Part shown: one piece after another, positions 8,339 through 16,719 of the stretch
Position numbering within the stretch: the first letter of the stretch is position 1
Layout: the number at the start of each line of letters is the position of its first letter
NCBI RefSeq assembly: GCF_900102895.1
Contig: NZ_FNGD01000006.1
Location: 183,970-247,969, forward strand
DNA length: 64,000 bases
Direction of reading: 5' to 3'
From: Arthrobacter sp. ov407
GTDB taxonomy: Bacteria; Actinomycetota; Actinomycetes; Actinomycetales; Micrococcaceae
Notes under the pieces: model-generated
Databases searched by the model: none
What the model was told of the DNA's origin: nothing
What the model saw: the letters and a program-made list of their open reading frames with translations, nothing else
Translations under genes and position numbers: made by a program

Positions 8339-9676
8339 TCACACCGCGACCGCGGGGCGGATGTTCTGGTTGCCGCGGAAAACGTTCCCGGGATCAAACT
8401 CGCGTTTCACTTCTGCGAGCCGGTTGTAGTTTTCGTCGCCGTAGGCCGCGCGGATCCGGGCTTGTCCTTCGTCGCCGATGAAGTTCAGCCAGACCCCTCC
8501 TGTGGCGTAGGGGGATATGTCCTGGCGGAAGCGTTTGACCCATGCTTTCGCTTCCTGCCCGCCCTGCGGGGTGTCGCCGAGGCCGAACGGGTGGCTCACC
8601 CAGCTGGCGCTCCGGTTCAACAGCGGGGTGGCCGCGGCGGCAGGCCCACTCACCGCCCCGCCCCAATGGGCTATCAGCTGCTGGGAACTTGGTCCGGGGA
8701 GGTTCCGGGCCGATTCGATGATGACGTTTAAGGCGTCGTCGGAGAGTTCGTCGTGATAGTCAGCGCTCCAGTAGTTGTACTTGCCCGGCGGGTCGTCGAG
8801 GGAGCACTGGAAGTCTGCGTAGTCGGTATCCTCCACCAGGTCCACAACAGGACCAAGCTCCCGGTAGGCCTTGGCGTGCTCTTTGCCGTCCTCGACGTCC
8901 CCGGCGAACACGTAGACGACATACACCGCCATCCTGCCCACCATGTTCGGGGGCACGAAGGGTTCCGCCGGAGCAATCCCGTAAATGAGGGTGGCGGACT
9001 CTTCGTTGGGAGCAGCAGCGGCCAGGTCCCGGTACCCGCGGCTGAGTTCCGGTGCCGCGTCCCCCGGCCACATCAGCACGCCGGCATGTACTTTTGGCCC
9101 GAGCTGGTGCAGGCCGAAGGTGAACGACGTGGCGACGCCGAAATTCCCGCCGCCTCCGTGCAGGGCCCAGAACAGCTCGGGATTCTCCCGGGCGCTGGCT
9201 GTGACCCGCTCGCCGGCGGCCGTGACCAGATCCACGGAGACGAGGTCGTCGCACGCGAAGCCGAAGGCGCGCTCGAGCCAGCCGGACCCGCCCCCAAGCG
9301 TGAAACCGGCGAGACCCGTCGTGGAGACCCGCCCGCCTGTGAGGGCGAGGCCGTGTTCCTGGGTGGCGCGGTCAAACTCGCCGCACGTGAGGCCTGCGCC
9401 CACCGTGGCCGTGCGGGCCTCCGGGTCCACCCGGGCGGATTTCATCGGACGAACGTCGATCACAAGACCGCCGTCGTTCATCGACATGCCGGCCACGGAA
9501 TGGCCGCCGGCGCGGACGGCGACATCGAGGCCGTGTGTCCGCGCATACGCCAACGCCTCGGCCACCCCTTCCGGGTCGACGCACGGGGCAATGACGGCCG
9601 GATGGCGGTCGATCATCGCGTTGAAGAGTCTTCGAGTTTCGTCGTATTCCGGGTGACCCGGCCTGACCCACCTCAT
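8339..9676 (-). CDS. BBE-type FAD-linked oxidase
   Basis: A 445-residue flavoprotein of the berberine-bridge/6-hydroxynicotine oxidase family. The FAD_binding_4 domain is at the N-terminus: LAYARTHGLDVAVRAGGHSV carries the usual His attachment region, and TTGLAGFTLGGGSGWLERAF follows. The C-terminal BBE motif YGDENYNRLAEVKREFDPGN is complete. No signal peptide is seen. A second covalent-FAD Cys is not obvious. It oxidises an alcohol or amine with O2; substrate unknown. The ATG at 9676 is favoured over a longer frame to 9712 because GAGGGA lies about seven bases upstream. Confidence 0.88.
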   Translation of the reverse strand: MRWVRPGHPEYDETRRLFNAMIDRHPAVIAPCVDPEGVAEALAYARTHGLDVAVRAGGHSVAGMSMNDGGLVIDVRPMKSARVDPEARTATVGAGLTCGEFDRATQEHGLALTGGRVSTTGLAGFTLGGGSGWLERAFGFACDDLVSVDLVTAAGERVTASARENPELFWALHGGGGNFGVATSFTFGLHQLGPKVHAGVLMWPGDAAPELSRGYRDLAAAAPNEESATLIYGIAPAEPFVPPNMVGRMAVYVVYVFAGDVEDGKEHAKAYRELGPVVDLVEDTDYADFQCSLDDPPGKYNYWSADYHDELSDDALNVIIESARNLPGPSSQQLIAHWGGAVSGPAAAATPLLNRSASWVSHPFGLGDTPQGGQEAKAWVKRFRQDISPYATGGVWLNFIGDEGQARIRAAYGDENYNRLAEVKREFDPGNVFRGNQNIRPAVAV

Positions 9677-9897
9677 GGCAGTGCTCCCTCGGTGACCGCG
9701 GCTCCGCCCCACTTTCAGAGCTTACGACCGCGCGCCAACGGTGGCTACGGCCGGTTGCTTGGCCAGCCGCACCTCATTGATGACTATGGCGTCTTGGACG
9801 CTTCGATGCTCGGGGACCTGGCGTCCTGGCGGGGCGGCGGGCGAGTCGGTCGCGGGCAGGCGGCGGGTTGGCAGCGGGCGGCGGGTTTGGCCGGGTG

Positions 9898-9924
9898 GCG
9901 GGTTAGCCGGGTTAGCCGGGTTAG
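9898..9924. repeat. three tandem 9-bp units
   Basis: Three direct units of the form [GC]CGGGTTAG lie end to end, and the last contains the TAA stop of the minus-strand AhpD-like gene (stop at 9921-9923). The sequence just before is also G-rich and low in complexity. Probably replication slippage; no function is evident. Confidence 0.6.
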
Positions 9925-10412
9925 TCGCGGTCGGCGCGGACTGGGTGCTGACTGACGATGGAAACCCGGTTGAATGCGTTCATCGTGATCGCCAGCCAGC
10001 TGACGGCGGAAAATTCGTCGGCCGTCAGGTGCCGCCGGGCCTGTGCGCCCTCGTGGTCGCGGGCATGGGCGTCAGAGATGGTCGTGATGGCCTCGGCCAG
10101 GGTCAGGGCTGCGCGTTCCTTTTCGGAGAAAAGAGTGGTGTCTCGCCATGCGGAGAGCACGGCCAGGCGCTGGGCCGACTCGCCGTTCTTGACGGCATCG
10201 CCCACGTGCATGTCCAGGCAGTAGGCGCAGCCGTTGATCTGCGAAATGCGGACATTGAGCAACTCGATCAGCGCCCCGTCCAGCCCGGCCTCGGTGGCGG
10301 CTTCCTTGGCTTTCAGGCCCAGCCCGTTGAGTGCGCGCCAGGCAGCAGGGTGCGCCTTGTCGAGGAATACATTCCGCTGTTCGGAATTCTGCGGTGCCGC
10401 CGTCTCATTCAT
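9921..10412 (-). CDS. AhpD-like carboxymuconolactone decarboxylase family protein
   Basis: A 163-residue alkylhydroperoxidase-D-like protein. The redox motif CxxCxxxH is present as Cys62, Cys65 and His69 (INGCAYCLDMH), followed by the expected helix NAFNRVSIVSQHPV at the C-terminus. Family members reduce peroxides using the dithiol pair. I start at ATG 10412 (MNETAAP), since the longer frame has no family similarity upstream of it. It is monocistronic and divergent from clpB across a one-kilobase gap. Confidence 0.87.
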   Translation of the reverse strand: MNETAAPQNSEQRNVFLDKAHPAAWRALNGLGLKAKEAATEAGLDGALIELLNVRISQINGCAYCLDMHVGDAVKNGESAQRLAVLSAWRDTTLFSEKERAALTLAEAITTISDAHARDHEGAQARRHLTADEFSAVSWLAITMNAFNRVSIVSQHPVRADRD

Positions 10413-10650
10413 GGATTCCACAATACCGACGAGCTTCGGCACGGCCCGGAGCGCCGTGTGACAAATATTGTCAAACATGTGACAAGCTTTGGGGGTGGGA
10501 GTGTTTGGTTCGGTGGCCGGTTCCTTGGGGGACCCAGCCACCGGACCACTCCTTCCGAACCGCTCCTTCCTAACCGGACCGGGCCGGGCAACGCCCCGCT
10601 GGGCTCCGCCAAGCCGAGCCGAGCCGAGCTTCGCCGGAACTTACTGGGGA

Positions 10651-11294
10651 CATGTCCAGCTGCGGGGCCAGCAGAGGACATGTCCCGTGGCCACGTCTAG
10701 CAGCCTGGAACATGCCCAGTCATCCAGCCTGGGACTGGGCATAACGGGAGTATGTCCACTGGTGCGGGCCAGTGGAGGGCATGTCCGGTGGCCACATCTA
10801 GCAGCGTGGAACATGTCCAGCCCTGGAGCCTGGGAATAGGCACGTGGTCGGTATGCCCACAGATGCGGGCCAGCGGGGGGTATCCCTTGGTCACACCTAG
10901 CATCGTGGAACATGTCCAGTGGTCGAGCCTGAGACGGGGCATAAGGGGAATATGTCCACTGGCGCGGCTCAGGGGAGGGCATGTCCGGTGGCCATATCTA
11001 GCGGCGGGGGGCATGTCCAGTCTTTGTGCCTGTGAATGGGCTTAACGGGAGCGTGTCCACTGATGCGGGCCAGGGGCGGGCATGTCCGGTCTTCGAGTCC
11101 GTCGGCGCCTAGGTCGAGGAGACATGCTCATTGTTCGGGCCCAGGCTGAGGGGGCATGCTCATTCTTGGTGCCCAGGCGGAGGGGACATGTCCAGCCTTG
11201 GGCTTGGGCAGTGGACATGTTGGGACTATGTCCAGCCTTTGGGCCCGGGGGAGGGCATGTCCCGGCCTGGCCGCGGCGGCTGCGGGGCATGCTC
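10651..11294. repeat. array of CATG-centred palindromic sites, 100-bp higher-order repeat
   Basis: About 21 copies of a [CT]ATG[TC][CT]C core start at 10651, 10679, 10711, 10751, 10780, 10812, 10852, 10880, 10911, 10951, 10980, 11012, 11052, 11081, 11123, 11155, 11187, 11216, 11227, 11256 and 11288; a few are degenerate. The best copies are the perfect palindrome GGACATGTCC. Spacing cycles 28-29, 31-32 and 40 bases, giving four tandem units of 99-101 bp (10651-11051), then a looser tail at about 30-bp spacing. Units share CATGTCCGGTGGCCA and TCTAGCA segments. A 100-bp period is not a multiple of three and shifts any reading frame, so the region is not coding. It ends about 170 bases before clpB. 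Confidence 0.85.
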
Positions 11295-11407
11295 ATTGTT
11301 CGTCCCCTCGTCCCCTCGTCCCCGGGTCCTCGGCCCCCCGCGCCGCCCGGCCCCTAGACAGGCGTTTCGCTGTCGGCAAACATGGACTCAGCGTCCCTCG
11401 TTGCAAA

Positions 11408-11428
11408 GTTGAGCGATGTAGACTCAAC
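11408..11428. promoter_or_regulatory. HAIR operator (HspR binding site)
   Basis: GTTGAGC at 11408-11414 and ACTCAAC at 11422-11428 flank seven bases, matching the HspR-associated inverted repeat consensus CTTGAGT-N7-ACTCAAG with symmetrical changes in the outer base. It lies 34 bases upstream of the clpB start. In Streptomyces and other actinobacteria HspR represses dnaK and clpB through such sites until heat shock titrates DnaK, so heat-inducible control of clpB is expected. Confidence 0.85.
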
Positions 11429-11462
11429 TCTGACATCAGGACCATTCCGGAAGGAGCCCTCT

Positions 11463-14120
11463 TTGGACGCCAAATTCACCACCAAGAGCCAGGAGGCTCT
11501 CGCTGCCGCCGCCATGAACGCCTCGACCGCGGGAAACCCGCAGCTCGAGCCCGCTCACTTGCTCAAGGCGCTCATGGACCAGCGGGAGGGCGTCGCCGTT
11601 GCACTGCTCCGGGCCACCGGCGCAGACCCGGACGCCGTCAGCGTCCAGGCGAGCACCGCCATCAAGGCCCTTCCCTCGACGTCCGGAAGCAGTGTGCAGC
11701 AGGCACAGTTGTCCCGGGCCGGGCTACAGGCGATCAAGAATGCCCAGAACGAGGCCGAGCGGCTCGGGGACACCTTCGTCTCCACCGAACACTTGCTGCT
11801 GGGGCTCGCCGCCGGGAGCGACGGCGTCGGCAAGCTGATGCGCGACGCCGGCGCCTCCCATGAGGCCCTGCTCGCCGCGTTGCCGGGTGTCCGCGGCGAC
11901 CGCAAGGTGGACAACGCGGACCCCGAAAACTCCTTCCAGGCGCTGGAGAAGTACGGCACGGACCTCACCGCGATGGCCCGCTCCGGCAAGCTGGACCCGG
12001 TAATCGGCCGCGACGCCGAGATCCGCCGCATCATCCAGGTGCTGAGCCGGCGGACCAAGAACAACCCCGTCATCATCGGCGAACCCGGCGTCGGCAAGAC
12101 CGCCGTCGTCGAGGGACTAGCCCAGCGGATTGTCGCCAACGACGTGCCCGAAAGCCTGCGCGGCAAGACCCTGATCGCCCTGGACCTCGCCTCCATGGTG
12201 GCCGGAGCGAAATACCGCGGCGAGTTCGAAGAGCGGCTCAAAGCCGTCCTGGCGGAAATCAAGGGCTCCGAGGGCCAGATCGTCACCTTCATCGACGAAC
12301 TCCACACCGTGGTGGGGGCCGGCGCCACCGGGGACAGCTCCATGGACGCCGGCAACATGCTCAAGCCCATGCTGGCCCGCGGCGAGCTCCGACTGATCGG
12401 TGCGACCACGCTGGACGAGTACCGCGAGAACATCGAAAAGGACCCCGCCCTGGAGCGCCGGTTCCAGCAGGTCTACGTGGGCGAACCCAGCGTGGAGGAC
12501 ACCATCGGCATTCTGCGCGGCCTCAAGGAACGCTACGAGGCGCACCACAAGGTGTCCATCTCCGACTCTGCCCTCGTCGCCGCCGCGACCCTCTCCAACC
12601 GCTATATTTCCGGCCGGCAGCTGCCGGACAAGGCGATCGACCTCGTGGATGAGGCGGCGTCCCGGCTGCGGATGGAAATCGATTCCGCTCCGGAGGAAAT
12701 TGACCAGCTGAGCCGCCAGGTGGACCGCCTGACCATGGAGGAGTTGGCCCTGGCCGGCGAGACCGATCCCGCGTCCGTGGAGCGACTAGCCGCCCTGCGC
12801 GCGGACATGGCGGACAAGAAGGAAGAGCTCGCCGGGCTCAATGCCCGCTGGGAGACCGAGAAGGCACAGCTAAACCGGTCCGGTGACCTCCGGGCCAAAC
12901 TCGATGAACTGCGGTCCAAAGAGGAAAAGGCCGAGCGCGAGGGCGATTTCGAGACGGCGTCCAGGATCCTCTACGGCGAGATACCGGCCCTGGAACGGGA
13001 ACTGAACGCCGCCGCCGAGGCCGAGGCGGCCGTGCCCGACAAATCGAGGCAGATGGTGGCCGATGAGGTCACCGCCGATGACATCGCCGAGGTGATTTCG
13101 GCCTGGACCGGCATCCCCGCCGGGCGCATGCTGCAGGGCGAGAGCCAGAAGCTGCTGGACATGGAGCACGTCCTGGGCGAGCGGCTGATCGGCCAGAAGA
13201 AGGCCGTCGCCGCGGTCTCCGACGCCGTACGCCGTGCCCGCGCCGGGATCAGCGACCCCAACCGGCCCACCGGCTCGTTCCTGTTCCTCGGCCCCACCGG
13301 CGTGGGCAAGACCGAGCTCGCCAAGTCCCTGGCGGACTTCCTCTTCGACGACGAGCGCGCGATGGTGCGGATCGACATGTCCGAATATTCCGAAAAGCAC
13401 TCCGTGGCCCGGCTCGTCGGGGCACCCCCCGGGTATGTCGGCTACGAGGAGGGCGGCCAGCTCACCGAGGCCGTGCGGCGGCGCCCGTACTCGGTGCTGC
13501 TGCTGGATGAAGTGGAAAAGGCCCACCCGGAGGTCTTCGACATCCTCCTGCAGGTGCTCGACGACGGCCGGCTCACCGACGGTCAGGGCCGCACCGTGGA
13601 CTTCCGCAACGTGATCCTGGTGCTTACCTCGAACCTGGGCAGCCAGTTCCTCGTGGATCCCAACCTTGACGCCGCGGCCAAGAAGAACGCCGTCATGGCT
13701 ATGGTGAACGCCTCCTTCAAGCCGGAGTTCCTGAACCGGCTCGATGAGGTGGTGCTCTTCGATCCCTTGAACGTGGAGGAGCTGTCCGAGATCGTGGAAC
13801 TGCAGGTCAAGGAACTGGGCGAGCGGCTCAAGGGCCGTCGGCTGAACCTGGAAGTTACCGAGGGGGCCCGCGCCTGGCTGGCCGTATCCGGCTTCGATCC
13901 CGCGTACGGCGCCCGGCCGCTGCGCCGCCTGGTGCAGCGCGAGATCGGCGACCGGCTGGCAAAAGCCATTCTGGCCGGCGAAATCGCCGACGGCGACACC
14001 GTCCTGGTGGACACCGCGCCGGACCTGATGGAACTCACCATGGGCGGGCTGGAGGACAGCGGCCTGCCCGACGGCGGCGCGGCCACCGGCACCGGGCTCT
14101 CGGTCCGGCGCAAGGAGTAG
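11463..14120 (+). CDS. clpB: ATP-dependent disaggregase ClpB
   Basis: An 885-residue AAA+ disaggregase. The Clp N-domain ([17 protein letters not shown]...) covers about 1-145. NBD1 has Walker A GEPGVGKT at 206-213 and Walker [12 protein letters not shown] coiled middle domain lies about 400-520. NBD2 has Walker A GPTGVGKT from residue 610, Walker [10 protein letters not shown], and the C-terminal [14 protein letters not shown] sensor region. It works as a hexamer with DnaK to extract proteins from aggregates. The start is TTG 11463: AAGGAG sits at 11451-11456, and the resulting [13 protein letters not shown] is the usual ClpB N-terminus; the ATG at 11382 overlaps the operator. A HAIR site and an unusual repeat array lie upstream. 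Confidence 0.97.
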   Translation: MDAKFTTKSQEALAAAAMNASTAGNPQLEPAHLLKALMDQREGVAVALLRATGADPDAVSVQASTAIKALPSTSGSSVQQAQLSRAGLQAIKNAQNEAERLGDTFVSTEHLLLGLAAGSDGVGKLMRDAGASHEALLAALPGVRGDRKVDNADPENSFQALEKYGTDLTAMARSGKLDPVIGRDAEIRRIIQVLSRRTKNNPVIIGEPGVGKTAVVEGLAQRIVANDVPESLRGKTLIALDLASMVAGAKYRGEFEERLKAVLAEIKGSEGQIVTFIDELHTVVGAGATGDSSMDAGNMLKPMLARGELRLIGATTLDEYRENIEKDPALERRFQQVYVGEPSVEDTIGILRGLKERYEAHHKVSISDSALVAAATLSNRYISGRQLPDKAIDLVDEAASRLRMEIDSAPEEIDQLSRQVDRLTMEELALAGETDPASVERLAALRADMADKKEELAGLNARWETEKAQLNRSGDLRAKLDELRSKEEKAEREGDFETASRILYGEIPALERELNAAAEAEAAVPDKSRQMVADEVTADDIAEVISAWTGIPAGRMLQGESQKLLDMEHVLGERLIGQKKAVAAVSDAVRRARAGISDPNRPTGSFLFLGPTGVGKTELAKSLADFLFDDERAMVRIDMSEYSEKHSVARLVGAPPGYVGYEEGGQLTEAVRRRPYSVLLLDEVEKAHPEVFDILLQVLDDGRLTDGQGRTVDFRNVILVLTSNLGSQFLVDPNLDAAAKKNAVMAMVNASFKPEFLNRLDEVVLFDPLNVEELSEIVELQVKELGERLKGRRLNLEVTEGARAWLAVSGFDPAYGARPLRRLVQREIGDRLAKAILAGEIADGDTVLVDTAPDLMELTMGGLEDSGLPDGGAATGTGLSVRRKE

Positions 14121-14142
14121 ACGCCAACTGGCAAGAGCGCGC

Positions 14143-14184
14143 TAACCGCCGGCAGCCGGGCCCGTCCCGGTTGCCGGCGCGTTA
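14143..14184 (+). terminator. terminator-like hairpin after clpB
   Basis: GCCGGCAGCCGGG (14148-14160) pairs with CCCGGTTGCCGGC (14166-14178) around a five-base loop with one mismatch, and TAACC/GGTTA-like flanks extend the stem. It lies 22 bases past the clpB stop. There is no U-tract, which is common for actinobacterial terminators. Confidence 0.6.
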
Positions 14185-14236
14185 AAGCCGTGCGCTACGC
14201 CAGCGAGCTAAACCAGTGCCTTGAAGCTTGGCAAGG

Positions 14237-15013
14237 CTAGGGCAGCAGGGACTCCTTGATGACGTTTCCGGCATCCGTCACGGCGTAGCAGTCCACGCGA
14301 CGGTCGCCTTTGTCCCAGCTGTGTGAGCTCGGGTAGGCCAGCTTGTAACTCAGGTCGTAGTCGTGGGCCTTATCCGTCAGCGGCGCGGTCTTGCAGGCGT
14401 TGCGCGCTTTCTGCTTGAGCGGTTCCCGGCCGGGGTAGGACTCATCTGCCCCGTACTTTTCCACGGCGACTAATTGTGCCGAGTGGACGGTGGAGCAGTC
14501 CACAATGGTCGACTGCTGCGCATTCGGATCGAAGTCCTTGAAGCAGTCCGCCAGTTGGAAGTCCATGGGGCTGACGCCCTCCAGCGGCAAGGCTCCACGG
14601 CTGGCCGGGGCCGACGCCGACGAAGCCGCGGGGGCCTGGCTGCCGCTTTCCGCGGGAGGCTGGCCGCCGCCGGCAAATGCCGCCACAGCCCACCAGACCA
14701 GGAGCCCCAGCGCGACGAGTACGGCTGCGGCCACGCCGAGCCGCTTTGGCCCCTGCCGTCGGATCCGGCGGACCAGGGGGCGCCCTCGGTGGCCCAGGGT
14801 GCGCGCTCGGCGGGCCAGGGGGCGCGCCCGCTGTGAGAGCGCGGCGACGATGCCGGCGAAGGTGAGGCCCGAGGGCCTCGCCGCTGCAGGTGCCGCCGGG
14901 CGATTCGTGGCCCGCGGAGGGTCGGCTGTAATGACAGGCAGGGCGGACGTTGGCGGCCTCGAAGGCGGCGGCGGGATGAACCCGGCGTCGTATCTTGGAT
15001 TCTCTTCAGTCAC
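14237..15013 (-). CDS. membrane-anchored septum-formation-domain protein
   Basis: About 258 residues. A Pro-rich, Arg-rich cytoplasmic N-terminus (about 100 residues; RRARTLGHRGRPLVRRIRRQ) is followed by one membrane helix (VAAAVLVALGLLVWWAVAAF) and a Ser/Ala/Pro linker. The external C-terminal domain, MDFQLADCFKDF...CSTVHSAQLVAV...ACKTA...DRRVDCYAVT, has four cysteines in the pattern of the actinobacterial Septum_form (DUF4190-associated) domain. The exact job is unknown; a role at the envelope or division site is inferred from the family name only. The start is uncertain: GTG 15013 gives VTEENPRYDAGF; GTG 15025 and ATG 15091 are in-frame alternatives. Convergent with clpB, divergent from DUF3073. 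Confidence 0.75.
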   Translation of the reverse strand: MTEENPRYDAGFIPPPPSRPPTSALPVITADPPRATNRPAAPAAARPSGLTFAGIVAALSQRARPLARRARTLGHRGRPLVRRIRRQGPKRLGVAAAVLVALGLLVWWAVAAFAGGGQPPAESGSQAPAASSASAPASRGALPLEGVSPMDFQLADCFKDFDPNAQQSTIVDCSTVHSAQLVAVEKYGADESYPGREPLKQKARNACKTAPLTDKAHDYDLSYKLAYPSSHSWDKGDRRVDCYAVTDAGNVIKESLLP

Positions 15014-15305
15014 TGAGAAATTCACCACTTCCGTGCGTCTTTGCCGGGGCTGGAAGCCCGGAGCCGCGGCCCTGTTCTGGGCGCACATCACGAAACTCTA
15101 TCGAAGATGCGCGGCACGGCGCATGTGCCGGTCGCCGCGGCCACCATTCCGGAAAGTGCCACACCGTCCACAGGGGGCAGGCTGGCGAGCAGTTGACGCC
15201 GAAAGCATGTAATCTAGGTGTACGACAAATTGACCAAACATTCCGGGGCCTCACCGATCGCCAAAGGTGACCACCTCCGGTCCAAGTACAAAAGGGGGTC
15301 ACGCC

Positions 15306-15539
15306 ATGGGGCGCGGCCGTCAAAAGGCAAAAGCTACCAAGCAGGCTCGGGACATCAAGTACTACTCCCCGAACACTGACTATTCGGCCCTTCAGCGCGA
15401 GCTCACGGGCCCGGGAAGTCGTGCCACGAGCCACTTCGCGGATGACCCGGTCGAGCCGGATTACTCAGCGTATGTGGATAAGTACGCGGACGATGTGGAA
15501 GACGACGACGACGAGGTAGATTCCCGTCGTATAGGTTAG
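15306..15539 (+). CDS. DUF3073 small acidic-tail protein
   Basis: A 77-residue protein with a basic N-terminus (MGRGRQKAKATKQARDIKYY), a middle SPNTDYSALQRELTG segment, and a highly acidic tail (VEDDDDEVDSRR). This is the actinobacteria-specific DUF3073 pattern; function is unknown. The ATG at 15306 is preferred to an in-frame start at 15267 because it begins with the conserved MGRGRQKAK and has a GGGGGT ribosome site. A strong terminator follows 70 bases downstream, so it is a monocistron. Confidence 0.92.
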   Translation: MGRGRQKAKATKQARDIKYYSPNTDYSALQRELTGPGSRATSHFADDPVEPDYSAYVDKYADDVEDDDDEVDSRRIG

Positions 15540-15608
15540 TCGACGCTTCCCTCCGGCAGTTTCTCCGGGGGAAACCTTCCGGCACTGCGGTGCCAGCCAA
15601 AGATTTCA

Positions 15609-15664
15609 GGCCGCCGGCCATACCTGCAACAGGTGTGGCCAGCGGCCTTTTCTTGTGCCCGTAG
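15609..15664 (+). terminator. intrinsic terminator after DUF3073
   Basis: An 18-base arm starting GGCCGCCGGCC at 15609 pairs with the arm ending GGCCAGCGGCC at 15657 around a short CAA loop, with two wobble or mismatch positions. TTTTCTT follows directly. This is a textbook intrinsic terminator on the plus strand. Confidence 0.88.
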
Positions 15665-15790
15665 CATTGCGTCATGGTTTCGAGCGTTGCTCCATGGTTT
15701 CGCCGGCGCAGTTGTCACCGGCGGGGCCTCGGGCTAGGTTGTTCGTGCCGGATTTTCCCGGACGCGACTCAGATGCCCGGAAGGACTGCC

Positions 15791-16573
15791 ATGACCATGC
15801 GCACAGGATTCGCCGAGGGTGAGCTCTGCTGGACGGACCTCCAGACCAGCGACGTGGAGGCAGCGAAGGCGTTCTACGCGGAGGTTTTCGGCTGGCGTTA
15901 CGAGGACTTGCCCACCCCGGACGGGCGCAGCTACGCGAAAGCCTTCCTCGGCGATGCCTTGGTCACCGTGCTCGCGCCGCAGACCCCCCAGCAGGAAGCC
16001 TCGGGCGGACCGGGCCGGTGGAACGTATATTTCGCGATCGAGGACGCCCGGGACTTGGCCGACGAACTGGCCCATTCCCCCGGGCAGCTTGAATTCGGCC
16101 CCGAGGCGATCGGAGACACCGGCGTCATGGTCTTCTTCGCCCCGCCCGGCGGCGGGACCACGGGGGCCTGGCAGGCGGGCAGCCATTTCGGGGCCGGCCG
16201 GAGCCAGGAAGCGGGCACCTTGGCCTGGGCCGAGCTGCTCACCCCGGAGCCGCAGGCCGCCGTCGGCTTCTTCCAGCAGCTTTTCGGGCACGAGGTGACC
16301 GAATACCCCCAGGACGACGGCGGCACCTACACCACGCTCATGGTGGGCGGCGCCGAAGTGGCCGGCATCGCCCGGGTCCCCGGCGATGCGCAGGACACCC
16401 TCGAACCGGGGTGGCAGGTCTATTTCGGTGTCGCCGACGTCGCGGAGGCGGTCCAGGCTGCGGTGGCCGCGGGCGGCGTCGTGCTGATCGAACCGGACGA
16501 GGTCGAGGAAGCCGGCACCATCGCCACGCTCAAGGACCCACAGGGTGGCGTCTTCAGCCTGCTGGAGGTTTAG
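15791..16573 (+). CDS. two-domain VOC (glyoxalase-like) protein
   Basis: A 260-residue protein of two tandem vicinal-oxygen-chelate domains. Domain 1 begins FAEGELCWTDLQTSDVEAAK and ends near VMVFFAPPGG; domain 2 begins AGTLAWAELLTPEPQAAVGF and ends GTIATLKDPQGGVFSLLEV. The layout is that of actinobacterial CFP30B/PhnB-type hydrolase-like proteins; ligand and metal use are unknown. GGAAGGA lies six bases before the ATG at 15791, supporting that start over an in-frame one at 15674. It is convergent with purM, with a complex inverted repeat in the gap. Confidence 0.87.
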   Translation: MTMRTGFAEGELCWTDLQTSDVEAAKAFYAEVFGWRYEDLPTPDGRSYAKAFLGDALVTVLAPQTPQQEASGGPGRWNVYFAIEDARDLADELAHSPGQLEFGPEAIGDTGVMVFFAPPGGGTTGAWQAGSHFGAGRSQEAGTLAWAELLTPEPQAAVGFFQQLFGHEVTEYPQDDGGTYTTLMVGGAEVAGIARVPGDAQDTLEPGWQVYFGVADVAEAVQAAVAAGGVVLIEPDEVEEAGTIATLKDPQGGVFSLLEV

Positions 16574-16592
16574 GGCCGCGGCTTAAACACAC

Positions 16593-16701
16593 CGAGTGCT
16601 CCGCAACTGCCGTTTTCAGGTCTCAAAACGGCAGTCGGGCCCACGCCGGCAGGGTTCCCTGGCCGAGCTTGCGAGGCGAGGGGGCCGGTGGGGAGCACTC
16701 G
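16593..16701. repeat. nested inverted-repeat element between convergent genes
   Basis: Outer arms CGAGTGCTCC (16593-16602) and GGAGCACTCG (16692-16701) are perfect. Just inside the left arm is a perfect hairpin, ACTGCCGTTTT (16606-16616) with AAAACGGCAGT (16625-16635). The ~57 bases between the hairpin and the right outer arm look like an insertion into an originally compact palindrome. It probably acts as a two-way terminator or is a dispersed intergenic repeat. Confidence 0.7.
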
Positions 16702-16719
16702 ACGTTGGGTCAGACGGTT

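Noticed and set aside
9677-9897. Coding sequence in the G-rich stretch left of the AhpD-like gene
   Set aside because: Frames here are low-complexity Gly/Arg/Trp runs produced by GGCGGG-type repeats; no start site.
10651-11294. CRISPR array
   Set aside because: There are no identical repeats with unique spacers; cores are 7-10 bases and the intervening sequence is itself repeated. No cas gene is in the window.
10641-11412. Several 75-113 codon frames on both strands across the CATG array
   Set aside because: The array repeats every ~100 bases, which is not a multiple of three, so the same DNA is read in different frames in successive units; protein-level repeats are a by-product.
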